A stretch of 38,449 nt of DNA from Actinomycetaceae bacterium (GTDB taxonomy: Bacteria > Actinomycetota > Actinomycetes > Actinomycetales > Actinomycetaceae), in assembly GCA_030527545.1 (NCBI GenBank), contig JAUNAP010000008.1:56033-94481 (forward strand), in the 5' to 3' direction. The notes below the pieces were generated by a model. That model saw only the letters and a program-made list of their open reading frames with translations, was not told the origin of the DNA and did no database searches. Positions 1 to 8,230 of this stretch are shown in pieces. Numbering within the stretch: position 1 is the stretch's first letter; each line of letters opens with the position of its first letter. The translations under genes and the position numbers were made by a program.

Positions 1-30
1 GTCCTTGGGCTCCTCGTCCTTGGGCTCATC
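1..30. repeat. Two 15-base tandem repeats at window edge
   Basis: Positions 1-15 and 16-30 are near-identical units (one base difference). They encode a 5-residue Asp-Glu-Glu/Pro-Lys type repeat in the minus-strand surface protein. The array may continue outside the window. Confidence 0.7.
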
Positions 31-1542
31 CGGGAGGTCGCCCGGGTTACCACCGATGGGTTCAACGACCGGAGAATCGGTCTTGTCCTCAGCGTTGTCG
101 GCGTCGGCACCGAGCTCAATGTGGCCGGTCACCTTTGCGCTAACGCCAGACTCAACAACCATCGAGGTTCCGTTGAGCGACGTGCGGTTAAGGAACGCAC
201 CGGGCGTGTCAACCTCGGAGGAGGCGAAGGTCAGGACGGCCTTCTTGCCCTCAGGAACGACGATGTCGATGCCCGCGTTGAGCTCGGCGAGGGTGTAGGT
301 CTTGGCCTCGTCACCCTCGGCGAAGACGACGGAACGCGAGCCCGCGTCCTCAGCGCCCTCTTCGGGAGCCGTCGACTCTACAGCCTTGGGAGCCGTCGAC
401 TCTTCAGCCTCGGGAGCCTCCGACTCAGCCGGCGTCTCCTTGTCCTTGGGCTCTTCCTTGACCTCTTCCTTCTTCTCGTCAGCCTTGGCAACGTCGACGA
501 ACTTCAGTTCGGCCTTGCCGTCGGTAATGGGGAAGAACTGGTTACCCAGCTTGGAGAGGGTGAGGTGGTACTTCGTCCCCTCGTCCGTCTTCTCCTGCTC
601 GACAGCAGTGAACTTGCCCTCGAGGGCCTCGCCCGGCGTGACGTAGCCTTCGTTGTAAAGCAGCGCGAAAGACTTGTCGATGGCAGCGGCGTACTTCTTC
701 TTGTAGACAAGCACCTTCTCGGCCGCCGAAGCGAGGTCAGAACCCATGGCGAGCTGGAGAATCGCGTCACCGCGACGCTCTGCATTCTTCATCACCCAGT
801 TGTTGACCTCGTTGTACTTATCGGCGTTGCCGAACATGTACGCGAGGGCCGAAACGAGGCGCTGGCGCTCCTTCGAATCGGCAAGCGAGGGGAAGTTGCC
901 CTCGTAGTCGCCCGAAACCTTCGCAGCGAAGGAAGGAGCCGGCTCGCGGAAGGCCTCAACCTTGTAGCCGGTCACACCCTGCGGGGCCTTCATGTAGTCA
1001 ACACGGAAGTGAGACTGGTTGACCCACTTAACGCCGTCCCAGTAGATGAGGCGGCCGACGCCGATCTCGGCGGTCGACTTGCCGGCGACGCCCCAGGCGC
1101 CGTAGCGGTGATCGATGTTACCGTCGGCGTCAACGGGGGCCCAGAAGCCAGCGTTGTGGTGCTTGGACGGGCGAACGATCTCGTCAACCTTGTACAGCGT
1201 TTCCTGCGTCGTGTAGACGAAGTTACGCCCGTGAGCGGTTGCCTTGTCGCCGTGTCGAGCGTCCTTCTTGTTAAGGAAGTGCCACTCTTTGTCGCGCAGA
1301 TGGATGTTGAGCATGTCGAGGTCGATGCGCGTGACGTTACCATCGTAGTCGTAGGCGTACGTCTGCTCACCCGACAGTTCGGCCGGGGTGTACTCGACGT
1401 TCGTCTTGACGGTGGTGATGTCGCCGGCAGCGGCGGTAGCCGAGTTGCCAGCGAGGCTCAGGCCCGCGACACCAAGACCGGCAGCCAGAGCCATGGAAGC
1501 GCCGGTGGCGATCCACTTCGTGGCAGTGTTCTTCGTGTTCAT
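1..1542 (-). CDS. Secreted surface protein, C-terminus cut by window edge
   Basis: The frame is open from an ATG at 1542 to the window edge, giving 514 residues without a stop. The N-terminus is a signal peptide: a Lys-rich start, a hydrophobic Ala/Gly/Leu core at about residues 10-32, and an Ala-x-Ala-type cleavage site near residue 38. The mature part (about 40-350) is a soluble, cysteine-free region that I cannot assign to a family. From about residue 350 it becomes rich in Glu, Lys, Pro and Ala, with 8-residue repeats of the STAPEA type. Near the edge there is a Pro-Lys-Asp-Glu repeat that resembles a wall-spanning stalk. An LPxTG-type anchor could lie beyond the edge, but that is inference. 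The upstream base run GAAAGA is a weak ribosome site. It is divergent from catalase. Secretion is well supported; function is unknown. Confidence 0.8.
   Translation of the reverse strand, partial: MNTKNTATKWIATGASMALAAGLGVAGLSLAGNSATAAAGDITTVKTNVEYTPAELSGEQTYAYDYDGNVTRIDLDMLNIHLRDKEWHFLNKKDARHGDKATAHGRNFVYTTQETLYKVDEIVRPSKHHNAGFWAPVDADGNIDHRYGAWGVAGKSTAEIGVGRLIYWDGVKWVNQSHFRVDYMKAPQGVTGYKVEAFREPAPSFAAKVSGDYEGNFPSLADSKERQRLVSALAYMFGNADKYNEVNNWVMKNAERRGDAILQLAMGSDLASAAEKVLVYKKKYAAAIDKSFALLYNEGYVTPGEALEGKFTAVEQEKTDEGTKYHLTLSKLGNQFFPITDGKAELKFVDVAKADEKKEEVKEEPKDKETPAESEAPEAEESTAPKAVESTAPEEGAEDAGSRSVVFAEGDEAKTYTLAELNAGIDIVVPEGKKAVLTFASSEVDTPGAFLNRTSLNGTSMVVESGVSAKVTGHIELGADADNAEDKTDSPVVEPIGGNPGDLPDEPKDEEPKD
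361..432. repeat. Three 24-base tandem repeats inside the surface-protein gene
   Basis: Three imperfect 24-base units (361-384, 385-408, 409-432) share the core GGGAGCCGTCGACTC. They encode 8-residue Ser-Thr/Glu-Ala-Pro-rich units on the minus strand. Such units expand or contract by slippage in surface-protein stalks. Confidence 0.8.
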
Positions 1543-2031
1543 TCTTCAATCTTTCGATGGAGGGGAGAATTCCTTCACGTTGATGTTCCTTCGCTCTGAC
1601 GCTTCTCCCAGCCCCCCGCACGCAGATCCGTACGGAGCTACGTGACGATTCAAGGAGGTTCGTCGAGCTGCCGGAACAACAACGTCAAGCTATCACAGAT
1701 CGCTCACAACAACGAGGGGCCGGAAAATGTGACGTGCGTCGGGGAGTTGTTTTGGTCAATGCCTGCGGTGACACCTATCAGCTCGGGGGAGGCGCTGAAT
1801 CCGCGGAATGGTAACGATTCGGTTGCGAATCGTCACACGAGTCACGCCAGCAACGAGGTGGCGCGCCAGATGATAGAGCCATGAAATGTGCGTAAGGTAA
1901 CAATCATGTGCTGGGGCTCCGAAGGGTCGCGTCGCGGGGCCGGATGTGCTGACGGCGTGTCTGGATCTTGCCAGGTGGGGAGTGGTGTGGGAGACTGTAA
2001 ATGGAATCACTCAAGTTTATGGGGGTAGTCA
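1543..2031. other. Divergent intergenic region, surface protein / catalase
   Basis: This 489-base stretch holds no convincing gene. A short open frame at 1642-1884 lacks a ribosome site and family signal. A 7-base inverted repeat, ACGATTC (1814-1820) and GAATCGT (1827-1833), could be an operator. A possible catalase promoter has TTGCCA at 1968-1973, a 17-base spacer and GAGACT at 1991-1996, followed by a G-run ribosome site at 2021-2025. No clear promoter for the surface protein was found. Confidence 0.5.
1968..1996 (+). promoter_or_regulatory. Possible catalase promoter
   Basis: TTGCCA (1968-1973) lies 17 bases before GAGACT (1991-1996), a variant of the TAGACT -10 common in actinobacteria. 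This would give a leader of about 30 bases containing GGGGG at 2021-2025. The -10 matches consensus at only three of six positions, so this is tentative. Confidence 0.3.
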
Positions 2032-3519
2032 ATGATTGATCGTTCAGCCGACTGCAGTGACCGCACCGATGAGGGTGCATCGCAGCTTATGAACGGCGCT
2101 CCGGTTCGCTCGGAACGCCACTCGCTCACCGCCGGCGCTAACGGCCCGACGATGCTTCACGATATTTCCTTTGTTGAGACCATGGCTCACTTTGATCGTG
2201 AGCGCGTCCCCGAGCGTGTCGTTCACGCTAAGGGAGCCGGCGCATTCGGTGTTTTCGAGTGCACTGAGGACGTGTCCGCCTACACGAAGGCCGCCATTTT
2301 CACCAAGGGTGAGAAGACCCCGATGCTGGCGCGTTTCTCGACAGTCGCGGGCGAGCAGGGCTCTCCCGACACGTGGCGTGATCCGCGCGGGTTTGCTTTG
2401 AAGTTCTACACGCGCGAGGGCAACTACGACCTCGTCGGCAACAACACGCCGATCTTCTTCATCCGCGACGCTATGCAGTTCCCCCACTTCATTCACTCCC
2501 AGAAGCGCCGAGGGGCGACGGGTCTGCGCGATAACAACATGCAGTGGGACTTCTGGACATCGGCGCCCGAGTCGGCGCACCAGGTGACCTACCTCATGGG
2601 TATGCGTGGGATCCCGCGCGACTATCGGCATATGAACGGCTACGGGTCGCACACGTACATGTGGGTTAACGAGGCCGGCGAGCGCTTCTGGGTGAAGTAT
2701 CACTTCATCTCGGATCAGGGTGTCGAGGGGCTCACCGACGCTGAGGCCCAAAAGATTGCCGGCGAAGAACCGGACGCGCACCGCAAGGACCTCTACGAGG
2801 CGATCGAGCGTGGGGACTTCCCCTCGTGGACCCTCAAGGTCCAGGTCATCCCGTATGAGGATGCGAAGAACTACCGCATCAACATCTTCGATGTGACGAA
2901 GACGGTGCCGATGGAGGACTACCCGCGGATCACGGTGGGCAAGATGACCCTTAACAAGATCCCGGAGAATTTCTTCGCCGAGATCGAGCAGGCGGCCTTC
3001 TCGCCGTCGAACCTGGTTCCCGGTATCGGTCTGAGCCCCGACAAGATGCTGCTGGGTCGTGTCTTCTCTTACGCCGACACGCAGCGCCACCGTATCGGAG
3101 CGAACTACCAGCAGCTGCCGGTTAACGAGGCGCGCGTCGCTATTAATACGTATCAGCAGGACGGGCCGATGGCGTACACGCACAACGGTGATGCCACCCC
3201 GTACGCCCCCAACGGTATGGGCCGCGGCTACGCGGATGCGGGCCAGGGGCTGGAGGAATCGTGGGGGCTCGACGATACGGAGCTTGTCCGCGCCGCTCAG
3301 CCGCTGCAGTCGGAGGAAGACGACGATTTCACCCAGGCCGGGATCCTCGTGCGCAAGGTGTTTTCTGATTCCGAACGTGATGCATTCGTCACGGCGGTGA
3401 AGAACCACCTGCTTAATGGCGTGTCCGAGCCGGTTTTGTCGCGCGCCTTCGAGTACTGGAAGAAGGTCGACGCCGAGATCGGCCAGCGAATCGAAGAAGC
3501 GGTTTGCGCAGAGCGCTAA
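2032..3519 (+). CDS. katA: Monofunctional heme catalase
   Basis: This 495-residue protein converts hydrogen peroxide to water and oxygen in the cytoplasm. It has the small-subunit catalase layout: the distal catalytic His65 in the RVVHAKGAG motif, the active-site Asn in GNNTPIFF (residues 137-138), and the proximal heme ligand Tyr347 in [12 protein letters not shown]. The length fits the small-subunit (clade 3) enzymes; no C-terminal flavodoxin-like domain is present. The ATG at 2032 follows a GGGGG run with normal spacing. The gene stands alone, and the next promoter (3504-3531) overlaps its last codons. The gene symbol is by family; other names such as katE are possible. Confidence 0.97.
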   Translation: MIDRSADCSDRTDEGASQLMNGAPVRSERHSLTAGANGPTMLHDISFVETMAHFDRERVPERVVHAKGAGAFGVFECTEDVSAYTKAAIFTKGEKTPMLARFSTVAGEQGSPDTWRDPRGFALKFYTREGNYDLVGNNTPIFFIRDAMQFPHFIHSQKRRGATGLRDNNMQWDFWTSAPESAHQVTYLMGMRGIPRDYRHMNGYGSHTYMWVNEAGERFWVKYHFISDQGVEGLTDAEAQKIAGEEPDAHRKDLYEAIERGDFPSWTLKVQVIPYEDAKNYRINIFDVTKTVPMEDYPRITVGKMTLNKIPENFFAEIEQAAFSPSNLVPGIGLSPDKMLLGRVFSYADTQRHRIGANYQQLPVNEARVAINTYQQDGPMAYTHNGDATPYAPNGMGRGYADAGQGLEESWGLDDTELVRAAQPLQSEEDDDFTQAGILVRKVFSDSERDAFVTAVKNHLLNGVSEPVLSRAFEYWKKVDAEIGQRIEEAVCAER

Positions 3520-3531
3520 GTGTGCTATCCT
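3504..3531 (+). promoter_or_regulatory. Promoter of candidate small RNA
   Basis: TTGCGC (3504-3509), a 16-base spacer and TATCCT (3526-3531), with TG at 3523-3524 making an extended -10. It overlaps the catalase stop codon. The predicted start, about 7 bases downstream, is at 3538-3539, exactly the base of the first hairpin of the candidate RNA. Confidence 0.6.
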
Positions 3532-3538
3532 AGTCCAC

Positions 3539-3656
3539 GTCCTTGCTGCTTCTTTGGGGGATATTGCACAGCAAGGACTCGTGCGGGCGGGTGAGTCCGC
3601 ACGATACTTGGGGGAATCGGGCCTCGGCCGCAATTGCGCGGCCGAGGCCCTTCCCC
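3539..3656 (+). ncRNA. Candidate structured small RNA downstream of catalase
   Basis: No reading frame with coding features fills this gap. Seen directly: a perfect 10-base stem GTCCTTGCTG (3539-3548) with CAGCAAGGAC (3569-3578) and a 20-base loop; a 6-base stem GTGCGG (3581-3586) with CCGCAC (3597-3602); a 4-base stem CGAT (3602-3605) with ATCG (3616-3619); and a perfect 12-base GC stem (3619-3630 with 3639-3650) as terminator. The 8-mer TTGGGGGA occurs in two loops, at 3554-3561 and 3608-3615. A promoter is placed to start the transcript at the first stem. The complementary strand would show two C5 loops, reminiscent of the actinobacterial 6C RNA, so the transcribed strand is not certain. 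SRP, tmRNA and RNase P signatures are absent. Confidence 0.5.
3619..3650 (+). terminator. Strong GC hairpin terminator
   Basis: A perfect 12-base inverted repeat (3619-3630 and 3639-3650) with an 8-base loop, followed by TTCCCCT. The T-tract is weak, as is common in high-GC actinobacteria. It could end the candidate small RNA and catalase read-through on the plus strand, and also the DUF3097 gene arriving on the minus strand. Confidence 0.7.
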
Positions 3657-3712
3657 TATGTAGTGAGCCAGGGAGCGCCCCTCTTCGAGGCCACGGTTAG
3701 ACAGTGGCGGGG

Positions 3713-4588
3713 TCAGTGCGCGTTCGGTGCGGTGACGAAGTCGATGAGCTCCTCGACTCTGCCGATGAGGGCGGGCGAGAGGTCGCGCCAGTCGCGCACC
3801 CGGCGAAGCAGACGCATCCACCCCGCGGCGACGTCCCCGGCGGTCTCGTGCGGCCATCCCAGATGGGCGAGAGTGCCGCGTTTGATGTCAGTGCCGATCG
3901 GAACATGGGGCCACGCGTTGAGGCCGACGCGTTGAGGCTTAATCGCCTGCCAGATGTCGACGAAGGGGTGACCGGTGACGAGAAGGGCATCTTCGCTCCA
4001 GGTCGCGGTCACTTCCGCGGCGAGGCGCGTTTCTTTCGATCCGGTGACGGTGTGGTCGAGGAGGACACCCGCGCGACGCGCGGGAGTGGGGCGGAAGTCG
4101 GCGAGGACGTCTGGCAGATGGTCGGCGCCGTCGAGAAGCTCGACAACGATGCCTTCCCCGCGCAGATCATCGCCCCACACATGTTCGATGAGCTCGGCGT
4201 CGTGGCGGCCTTCGACCCATATGCGCGACGCCTTCGCAACGCGTGCGCGCTGGGCGGGCAGGGGACGCGAACCGGAGTTGGTGACGGGCTTGCCGGTGAG
4301 CGAACGGGTCTGCTTGCCGACAGCAGGCAAGGGGCGGATTAGTTCGACGGGCTCGCCGTCGATCCAAAACCCGGCGCCTAACGGAAAGGCCCGGACTTTG
4401 CCGCGGCGATCCTCGAGCTCGACGACAACCATGCCCGCGGCGGTGTAGCAGCGTTGAACGGCGCCCACGAACCCTGTCGTGGGGTCTTCGACGACGGTTC
4501 CGGGCCGAGCCTCGACGGTGCGAATGGGGCGCAGCTTTGGGCGGTGCGGGTCGTTGGCGAGAACGTCGTGTCCGTAGCGTCTACTCAC
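3713..4588 (-). CDS. DUF3097 family protein
   Basis: This 291-residue protein matches the DUF3097 family, conserved in actinobacteria and without an established function. Recognisable stretches are the RIWVEGRHDAELIEHVWGDD block, followed by an acidic DGADHL segment, and a later LLVTGHPFVDIWQAIKP block. The EGRHD...DGADHL acidic pattern recalls TOPRIM-like metal sites, but that is only an impression. The GTG at 4588 has no Shine-Dalgarno sequence; a TACTGT -10 lies 6 bases upstream (4595-4600), so the mRNA is probably leaderless. It is divergent from the riboflavin operon and ends facing the candidate small RNA. Confidence 0.85.
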   Translation of the reverse strand: MSRRYGHDVLANDPHRPKLRPIRTVEARPGTVVEDPTTGFVGAVQRCYTAAGMVVVELEDRRGKVRAFPLGAGFWIDGEPVELIRPLPAVGKQTRSLTGKPVTNSGSRPLPAQRARVAKASRIWVEGRHDAELIEHVWGDDLRGEGIVVELLDGADHLPDVLADFRPTPARRAGVLLDHTVTGSKETRLAAEVTATWSEDALLVTGHPFVDIWQAIKPQRVGLNAWPHVPIGTDIKRGTLAHLGWPHETAGDVAAGWMRLLRRVRDWRDLSPALIGRVEELIDFVTAPNAH

Positions 4589-4594
4589 GCGCCT

Positions 4595-4600
4595 ACAGTA
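4595..4600 (-). promoter_or_regulatory. -10 box for leaderless DUF3097 mRNA
   Basis: TACTGT read on the minus strand, 6 bases before the GTG start at 4588. No ribosome site lies between them, so transcription probably begins at the start codon. No convincing -35 was found. Confidence 0.45.
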
Positions 4601-4618
4601 ACGACAGGCCTTTCAAGC

Positions 4619-4647
4619 TCGCCACCTCGCTGGCAAGGTGGCATAAT
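4619..4647 (+). promoter_or_regulatory. Promoter of the riboflavin operon
   Basis: TCGCCA (4619-4624), a 17-base spacer and CATAAT (4642-4647) give a start near 4654, just before the FMN riboswitch. An inverted repeat GCCACCT (4621-4627) with AGGTGGC (4636-4642) fills the spacer and could be an operator. Confidence 0.55.
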
Positions 4648-4665
4648 GGCGTGAAGGAAACGCGT

Positions 4666-4778
4666 TTCGGGGTCGGTGAAAGTCCGAACCGGCGGTGAAA
4701 GTCCGCGACCCGCACGCCCGTGCGGCTGAGCCGGTGAAACTCCGGCACCGACGGTGAGAGTCCGGATGGGAGAAGCGC
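4666..4778 (+). promoter_or_regulatory. FMN riboswitch (RFN element)
   Basis: The sequence has the conserved RFN blocks in order: a GGGGTCGGTGAAAGTCCG-type start, ACCGGCGGTGAAAGTCCGCGACCC, a variable hairpin around CGCACGCCCGTGCG (4711-4724), GAGCCGGTGAAACTCCGGCACCGACGGTGAGAGTCCGGATGGGAGAAG. It binds FMN and represses the downstream genes. The ribosome site of ribD (GAGGGAGGGA, 4781-4790) follows directly, with no separate terminator, so control is likely by blocking translation initiation. Confidence 0.97.
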
Positions 4779-4793
4779 GAGAGGGAGGGAAAC

Positions 4794-5831
4794 GTGAGCG
4801 TGCCACGTCAGGCACTCACGCGCGCACTGCGGCGCGCATCCGCAGCTGCTTTAGGCGGTCCCCTCACCGGAGGGAACCCGCGAGTCGGTTGTGCGATCGT
4901 CGACGACGAGGGCCGTGTCCTCGCACTCGGATACCACCGTGGGGCCGGTACGCCGCATGCAGAGGTCGATGCGCTCGCCCAGGTTGACGCCTCAGCGGTG
5001 AGGGGAGCAACGGCGGTTGTCACGCTAGAGCCGTGCAATCATGTGGGTCGCACGGGCCCGTGCGCCCTCGCGTTGGCCCAAGCCGGTCTCGCGCGCGTCA
5101 TTTACGCCGTTTCTGATCCGAACGGCCAGGCCAGTGGGGGTGCCCGCGCTCTTGGCGAGCGTGGGATCCGTGTCGAGACCGCCGCTGAGGCGGGTATTGA
5201 CGCCCCAGCAATCGAAGAGGCGCAAGAGCTTAGCCGCCAGTGGCGTCGGGCGGTGACGCGACAGCGCCCATGGACGATCGGCAAGAGCGCGATGAGTGCG
5301 GACGGTTACGTCGCGGCTGTGGACGGGACCTCCCAGTGGATCACGAGCCGAGACTCGCGTGAACACGCGCATACCGTCCGCGCCCAGGTCGACGCCATCA
5401 TTGTGGGCACGGGGACGGTATTTGCGGATAATCCCACGCTGTCGGCGCGCACCCCGACGGGCGAGGACCTGCCCTATCAGCCGCGCGTCTACGTCGTTGG
5501 GCTACGCGAGATTCCCTCCACCTACACGCTTGCGCTCTCGGGTGCGACCCTTTTGCGTACCCGCGACCTCGAGGCGGTCCTCGCGCGCTGCTACGCGGAC
5601 GGGGCCCGGCGCATTCTTCTCGAGGGTGGCCCCACGCTTCTCGGCGCCGCACTCGCAAGGAACCTCGTCGACGAGTGGCACTGTTATCGCGCCCCCACCC
5701 TCCTCGGTGAGGGCACCCCCGCATGTGTAGGCCTTGGCGTGCACAGCCTCAGCGAGGCCGTGCAGCTCAAGAGCATCGAGGAGGCTCACCTCGGCCCCGA
5801 CACCTTCACCCGCTATGAGATAAGGACGTGA
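4794..5831 (+). CDS. ribD: Bifunctional riboflavin deaminase/reductase RibD
   Basis: A 345-residue enzyme for steps two and three of riboflavin synthesis: deamination of the pyrimidine intermediate, then NADPH-dependent reduction of the ribose side chain. The N-terminal cytidine-deaminase-like domain (about 5-145) has zinc ligands His55 in HAEVDAL and Cys81 and Cys90 in the PCNHVGRTGPC motif. The C-terminal DHFR-like reductase (about 155-345) has the KSAMSADGYVA and EGGPTLLGA motifs. The GTG at 4794 sits after GAGGGAGGGA. It is the first gene of ribD-ribE-ribBA-ribH, directly under the FMN riboswitch; ribE starts 5 bases after its stop. Confidence 0.96.
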   Translation: MSVPRQALTRALRRASAAALGGPLTGGNPRVGCAIVDDEGRVLALGYHRGAGTPHAEVDALAQVDASAVRGATAVVTLEPCNHVGRTGPCALALAQAGLARVIYAVSDPNGQASGGARALGERGIRVETAAEAGIDAPAIEEAQELSRQWRRAVTRQRPWTIGKSAMSADGYVAAVDGTSQWITSRDSREHAHTVRAQVDAIIVGTGTVFADNPTLSARTPTGEDLPYQPRVYVVGLREIPSTYTLALSGATLLRTRDLEAVLARCYADGARRILLEGGPTLLGAALARNLVDEWHCYRAPTLLGEGTPACVGLGVHSLSEAVQLKSIEEAHLGPDTFTRYEIRT

Positions 5832-5836
5832 CCGCC

Positions 5837-6442
5837 ATGTTCACCGGACTCATCGAAGCGTTAGGCGTGCTGACCCGTCGCGAAGAGGCTGACGGCGGGT
5901 TTGCACTCACGATCGGCGCGCCGTTTTCCAGCGAGCTTGTTGTCGGCGAATCCGTTGCCTGCTCGGGAGTGTGCCTCACGGTTACCTCCTGCGACCAAGA
6001 CGGTTTTAGCGCCGATGTCATGCCCGAAACCGTCGCCATGACGACCTTGGGTGAGATACCCGTGGGGGCCACCGTCAACCTCGAGCGAGCCGTGCGTGCC
6101 GATTCGCGGCTTGGAGGCCACATCGTCCAGGGCCACGTCGACGGTGTCGGCAGGATCACCGCGCGCCGGCCGGGGCAGCGCTGGGACGAGGTCGACATAG
6201 AGGTTGACGCCGCCCTCGCCCCCTTCATCGCCTACAAGGGATCGATTGCCGTGGACGGGATATCGTTGACGGTCAGCGCGACGATGCCCACGGGCTTCAC
6301 CGTCTCGCTCATCCCCGAGACACTTTCCTCGACGACCCTGGGCTCGACGCCCGTGGGAGGGCGGGTCAATATCGAAACGGATGTTCTCGCCCGCTACGTC
6401 GCGCGAGCGAGGGAATTCATCGCGGAGGAGGCGCACGCGTGA
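5837..6442 (+). CDS. ribE: Riboflavin synthase alpha subunit
   Basis: Catalyses the dismutation of two 6,7-dimethyl-8-ribityllumazine molecules to riboflavin. The 201 residues hold the two tandem lumazine-binding barrels of the family: one begins [10 protein letters not shown] and has GVCLTVTS near residue 50, and the second starts around [11 protein letters not shown] and has GISLTVSA. I chose the ATG at 5837, not the GTG at 5828, because MFTGLIE is the family start and AAGGA (5822-5826) is spaced correctly only for it. The last four bases overlap the ribBA start. Confidence 0.96.
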   Translation: MFTGLIEALGVLTRREEADGGFALTIGAPFSSELVVGESVACSGVCLTVTSCDQDGFSADVMPETVAMTTLGEIPVGATVNLERAVRADSRLGGHIVQGHVDGVGRITARRPGQRWDEVDIEVDAALAPFIAYKGSIAVDGISLTVSATMPTGFTVSLIPETLSSTTLGSTPVGGRVNIETDVLARYVARAREFIAEEAHA

Positions 6443-7725
6443 GCAAGACTGTCGAAAAGCTACTCTCGGCCGCTTACCGCGATCTCGCCGCGGGAAAGCC
6501 GGTGCTCGTCGCCGACGACCGCCGGCGAGAAAATGAGGTCGATGCGGTTGCCGCCGCACAGACGATCACGACGGAATGGGCCGCCTGGATGATCCGACAC
6601 ACGTCGGGTTACCTGTGTGCGCCCATGACGAACGAGCGTGCCGACGCCCTCGACCTGCCCGTCATGGTGCCCCACAACGAGGATCCCAAACGCACGTGCT
6701 ACACGATCACCTGTGACGCCGCGAGCGGGGTGACGACCGGGATCTCTGCGGCCGATCGCGCGGTGACTCTCAACGTGCTCGGTGACCCCCAGGCGGGTCC
6801 GGGCGACCTCATCCGCCCCGGTCACGTTGTTCCTCTGCGCGCCAGGCCCGGAGGGGTCCTCGAGAGGGCTGGCCACACGGAAGCGGCCGTCGATCTTACG
6901 CGGCTGGCCGGCCTCGAGCCCGTGGGTGCCATCGGGGAGCTCGTCGCCGACGATGGGACGATGATGCGCTACGAGGAGGCTAGTCGGCTTGCCGATGACT
7001 GCGGGCTCGTTCTCCTCACGGTTGCCGAAATCATCGAATGGAGAAGCGAACACGACCCCGCTGCGCCCCATCGGGCCGCCACCCACCATGCCCCCGACAG
7101 GCCCTCGGCGAGTCCGCGGCCTCGGGTCGCCCACGTCGCCAGCGCCAACTTGCCGACCTCCTACGGTGACTTCCTCATTCACTCTTTCCGCGATCTCTTC
7201 ACAGGCGCGGAGCACGTCGCTCTCGTCCCTGCCAGGGCGAGCGATCCGGCAGCGACTCCTCTCGTGCGTATCCATTCGGAATGCCTGACCGGCGAGGCTT
7301 TCGGGTCGCTGCGATGCGACTGTGGCCCCCAGTTGCACGAGGCCCTGCGTACCATCGCTATCGAAGGAGGCGCCCTCATCTATCTGCGTGGTCATGAGGG
7401 GCGTGGGATCGGGTTGGCCGAAAAGGTGCGTGCCTACCATCTACAAGACGAGGGTCTCGACACCGCCCAGGCAAACGTGGAGCTCGGTTGGCCGGTCGAC
7501 ATGCGCGAATACGGTGCCGCTGCTGCGGTGCTGTCGGCGCTGGGCATGTCGTGCATCCGCCTGCTGACGAACAACCCGGATAAGACGCGCCTTGATCCGG
7601 GCCTCGTCACCGTCGAGCAGACCGTTCCTCTGGAGGTGGGTATCGATCCTCACAACATCTCCTACCTGCGCACGAAGGCCGCTCTTGGCCACACCTTCCA
7701 CCACCACGACATTGTCGATCACTAA
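6439..7725 (+). CDS. ribBA: Bifunctional DHBP synthase / GTP cyclohydrolase II
   Basis: A 428-residue fusion that supplies both riboflavin precursors. The N-terminal RibB domain (about 1-205) makes 3,4-dihydroxy-2-butanone 4-phosphate from ribulose 5-phosphate and keeps the acidic [10 protein letters not shown] motif (residues 26-35), [11 protein letters not shown] and the [10 protein letters not shown] motif. The C-terminal RibA domain (about 225-428) opens GTP and keeps the zinc site in [17 protein letters not shown] plus the [10 protein letters not shown] motif. Both domains look catalytically complete. The GTG at 6439 overlaps the ribE stop by four bases, indicating translational coupling. 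Confidence 0.96.
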   Translation: MSKTVEKLLSAAYRDLAAGKPVLVADDRRRENEVDAVAAAQTITTEWAAWMIRHTSGYLCAPMTNERADALDLPVMVPHNEDPKRTCYTITCDAASGVTTGISAADRAVTLNVLGDPQAGPGDLIRPGHVVPLRARPGGVLERAGHTEAAVDLTRLAGLEPVGAIGELVADDGTMMRYEEASRLADDCGLVLLTVAEIIEWRSEHDPAAPHRAATHHAPDRPSASPRPRVAHVASANLPTSYGDFLIHSFRDLFTGAEHVALVPARASDPAATPLVRIHSECLTGEAFGSLRCDCGPQLHEALRTIAIEGGALIYLRGHEGRGIGLAEKVRAYHLQDEGLDTAQANVELGWPVDMREYGAAAAVLSALGMSCIRLLTNNPDKTRLDPGLVTVEQTVPLEVGIDPHNISYLRTKAALGHTFHHHDIVDH

Positions 7726-7734
7726 GGAGTAGCC

Positions 7735-8199
7735 ATGTCTGGATCCGGAGCCCCCACCCTTGTTCCCGAGGCCCTCACGGGTGACGTGACCGTCACGATC
7801 GTCGCATCGTCGTGGCACGATACGGTCATGGACGGGCTTATCGCGGGCGCACGTCGCGCGCTCGGTGAGGCCGGCGTGAGCGTTGAGCTCGTGCGCGTAC
7901 CCGGTTCCTTCGAGCTGCCGCTCGGATGCGCGCGGGCTTTCGACCGAGGCGCCGATGCTGTCGTCGCATTGGGCGTGGTTATCCGTGGCGGCACGCCCCA
8001 CTTTGACTACGTGTGCGAGGGCGCGACCGCGGGCATCATGGAGCTTATGGTCCGCGAGCGTAAGCCCATTGGTTACGGTCTGCTCACGTGCGACAACGAA
8101 GCTCAGGCGCTGGATCGGTGCGGGGTGAACGGTTCGCACGAGGACAAGGGCTACGAGGCCGCGTGCGCGGCGTTGGCGATGGTGGGTGCATCCGCCTGA
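7735..8199 (+). CDS. ribH: 6,7-dimethyl-8-ribityllumazine synthase
   Basis: Condenses the RibB and RibA/D products to lumazine, the substrate of RibE, usually as a 60-subunit shell or a pentamer. The 154 residues have the family's VPGSFELPL substrate loop (residues 55-63) and the TPHFDYVCE motif with catalytic His89. GAVIRG-type binding is present as GVVIRGGTPH. An AAGGAG ribosome site lies just before the ATG at 7735. It is the last gene of the riboflavin operon; no clear terminator follows before the CIRCE element at 8231. Confidence 0.96.
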   Translation: MSGSGAPTLVPEALTGDVTVTIVASSWHDTVMDGLIAGARRALGEAGVSVELVRVPGSFELPLGCARAFDRGADAVVALGVVIRGGTPHFDYVCEGATAGIMELMVRERKPIGYGLLTCDNEAQALDRCGVNGSHEDKGYEAACAALAMVGASA

Positions 8200-8230
8200 T
8201 ATGCCGTCGGCCTCAATCGCATCGCTGAAC

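Noticed and set aside
361-432. CRISPR-like direct repeats
   Set aside because: Units are contiguous without spacers, imperfect, and in frame with a repeat-rich protein.
121-1599. 492-codon plus-strand frame at the left edge
   Set aside because: Antisense of the surface protein, which has a signal peptide, start codon and continuous frame; the plus frame is Arg/Leu/Val-rich without motifs.
2044-3633. 529-codon open frame on the minus strand opposite catalase
   Set aside because: It is a shadow of the catalase gene: no ribosome site, no family motifs, and composition typical of antisense frames in high-GC DNA.
3539-3656. SRP RNA, tmRNA or RNase P RNA
   Set aside because: Size is near SRP RNA, but the conserved SRP loop motifs are absent; tmRNA and RNase P are much longer and lack any matching blocks.
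4621-4642. Terminator hairpin upstream of the riboflavin operon
   Set aside because: It overlaps the ribD promoter spacer and no gene on the plus strand ends nearby; an operator is more likely.
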